Virus record (IMG/VR): IMGVR_UViG_3300021368_001024
Location: 1-23,814 of that record
Source of the DNA: a virus
Direction: 5' to 3' (one strand)
Length of the DNA stretch: 23,814 bases
In this document: positions 22,511 through 23,814 of the stretch, piece by piece
Layout of the letters: every line of letters starts with the position of its first letter
Numbering within the stretch: the stretch's first letter is position 1
Position numbers and translations under genes: made by a program
Notes under the pieces: generated by a model
Databases searched by the model: none
What the model saw: only the letters and a program-made list of their open reading frames with translations
Told to the model about the DNA's origin: nothing

Positions 22511-23814
22511 ATGCAAAAGACCAACCTTAAACTTGCCCCATATTTTGATGATTTTGATAGTTCAAAGAATTATCAGAAGATTCTATTTAAGCCTGGGCGA
22601 CCTGTACAAGCTAGAGAATTAACTCAACTGCAAACGCAGTTGCAGAATCAAATTGAGAAGTTTGCTAATCATACTTTTAAAGACGGATCGGTTGTAATCC
22701 CTGGACAAGTCGGTTTTGACTTGGAATATCATGCTGTACTTGTACAGAATCTTGTAAATGGTTTAGAAGTTGAATCCTACAGAGAGTCTTTGGTTGGCAC
22801 TACTCTGAAAGGACAAAATTCTGAAGTTGAAGCTGTTGTTGTAAATACTATTTCTGTAGCAACTTCTGGTAAGAATGCTCTTACTTTATACGTTAAGTAT
22901 ACTAAGTCTGGTGTAAACTCTGATGGGTCCCAGAGAACTAGATTTGCTAATAATGAAACTCTTTTGAACGCATCAACTAATGTAGCTGTTGCAGTAACTT
23001 ATCTACAAAATGCAACTGAATATACTGGTAGTGTTGCTTATATTACAAATGGTATCTACTATATTCGTGGATACTTTGTCGAAGTTCTGGATCAAACTCT
23101 GATTCTTGATCAATATTCAAATAAACCATCTTACAAAGTTGGTTTGTCTATTGCCGAATCTAAAGTTTCTAGTGATGAAGATTCAACATTGTTTGACAAT
23201 GCTAACGGATCTACTAACTTTGCAGCTCCTGGTGCAGATAGACTAAAAATTGTACCTACTCTAAGTAAAGAACTCACGTCGTTCTCTGATAACGGTGACT
23301 TTATTGAGTTACTTAGATTAGATGATGGTAATCTTGAGGAACTTGTAGATCGTTCTTTCTACAACGAACTAGAAAAAAATCTTGCTAGAAGAACTTTTGA
23401 TGAATCTGGTGATTACACAATCAAAGATTTCACGATTAGAGTTAGAGAAACTCTAAATGATGGAACTAATAAAGGTGTATACGATCCTGGTGAGGTAATT
23501 GAAGACGGTAGAACTATTCTTGCAAGAGATCCTATTTCAACCGACCCTGAAAATTCTATTAATGGTAATAATTTCTATACAGTAGAAGTTGGTCCTGGTA
23601 AAGCATATGTTAGAGGTTTTGAAATCTCTACTATTTCCAAAAAGTATATTTTAGTAGAGAAACCAAGATCATCTTTTGCTGTAAATAATAAAGCAACTAA
23701 TATTGATTTTGGTCAGTATCTTACTACTACTGCCACTACTGGTAGTGTCACCACTGGCGAAACTCTTTCTTTGAGAAATAGTTCTAATGTAAATATTGGT
23801 CAAGCAAGAGCAAT
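22511..23814 (+). CDS. DUF4815-type virion structural protein, 3' end outside the window
   Basis: The frame stays open from the ATG to the window end (434 full codons). The N-terminus reads APYFDDFDSSKNYQKILFKP (9-28) and then GRPVQARELTQLQTQLQNQI (29-48), then FANHTFKDGSVVIPG. The YFDDFD...NY-x-x-x-L-F-x-PG-x-x-VQARELTQLQ pattern is the signature I know from DUF4815 proteins of phage baseplates and tail fibres. Later parts (AYITNGIYYIRGYFVEV, about 176-192; VGPGKAYVRGFEI, about 359-371) show the repeated Y-x-RGY/F-x-V strand. Its place after gp8 corresponds to the gp9/gp10 position in T4, the site that anchors long fibres, but it is not visibly similar to T4 gp9 or gp10. A fibre-connector or peripheral baseplate role is inferred. 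Confidence 0.85.
   Translation, partial: MQKTNLKLAPYFDDFDSSKNYQKILFKPGRPVQARELTQLQTQLQNQIEKFANHTFKDGSVVIPGQVGFDLEYHAVLVQNLVNGLEVESYRESLVGTTLKGQNSEVEAVVVNTISVATSGKNALTLYVKYTKSGVNSDGSQRTRFANNETLLNASTNVAVAVTYLQNATEYTGSVAYITNGIYYIRGYFVEVLDQTLILDQYSNKPSYKVGLSIAESKVSSDEDSTLFDNANGSTNFAAPGADRLKIVPTLSKELTSFSDNGDFIELLRLDDGNLEELVDRSFYNELEKNLARRTFDESGDYTIKDFTIRVRETLNDGTNKGVYDPGEVIEDGRTILARDPISTDPENSINGNNFYTVEVGPGKAYVRGFEISTISKKYILVEKPRSSFAVNNKATNIDFGQYLTTTATTGSVTTGETLSLRNSSNVNIGQARA

Noticed and set aside
22329-22622. 97-codon plus-strand frame spanning the end of gp8 and the start of the DUF4815 gene
   Set aside because: It is out of phase with both recognisable proteins and has no ribosome binding site.

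Overview
The window reads as part of the virion-structure region of a T4-like (myovirus) phage, most probably a cyanophage of marine Synechococcus or Prochlorococcus. The evidence is a run of recognisable T4-type baseplate wedge genes in T4 order (gp25, gp6, a very large gp7-like gene, gp8, then a DUF4815-type protein), tight gene packing on one strand, T4-style late promoter boxes (xATAAATA) and small genes of the kind that recur in marine T4-like phages. No host gene, tRNA, rRNA, CRISPR array or transposable element was seen, and every supported gene is on the + strand.

Layout. Positions 1 to about 600 are strikingly GC-rich. They carry two small hypothetical genes preceded by an extended -10 promoter, then a GC-rich structured spacer. 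The sequence then turns AT-rich and stays so. An AbrB/MazE-like small DNA-binding protein (733-915) follows, then a 1338-residue modular beta-rich structural protein (992-5008) and a cysteine-rich PAAR-like spike-tip candidate (5010-5339).

From 5376 a near-perfect sigma70 promoter, overlapped by an inverted repeat, drives a packed block of small genes: a 47-aa basic protein, a 65-aa protein, a 57-aa one-helix membrane protein, a 61-aa protein, a SET-domain protein, a 221-aa conserved-type protein with a TTG start, and a 61-aa protein. The block sits inside late structural genes but has a promoter of the host sigma70 type.

The baseplate genes resume with gp25 (non-ATG start), gp6 (with a long acidic tail), the 11-kb gp7-like gene, gp8 under a TATAAATA late promoter, and a DUF4815 protein that runs off the window end under a CATAAATA box.

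How the genes work together. gp25, gp6, gp7 and gp8 are expected to form the baseplate wedges around the hub, and the PAAR-like protein to cap the central spike. The 1338-aa and gp7-like proteins share several small beta-rich modules, as if surface-exposed baseplate extensions were built from a common kit. The gp7-like protein has gp7-type N-terminal and HPAGF segments, but is more than three times the length of T4 gp7 through added repeats, a YHYH domain and a carbohydrate-binding-like module. The SET protein and the small genes may act on the host cell rather than in the particle; this is inference.
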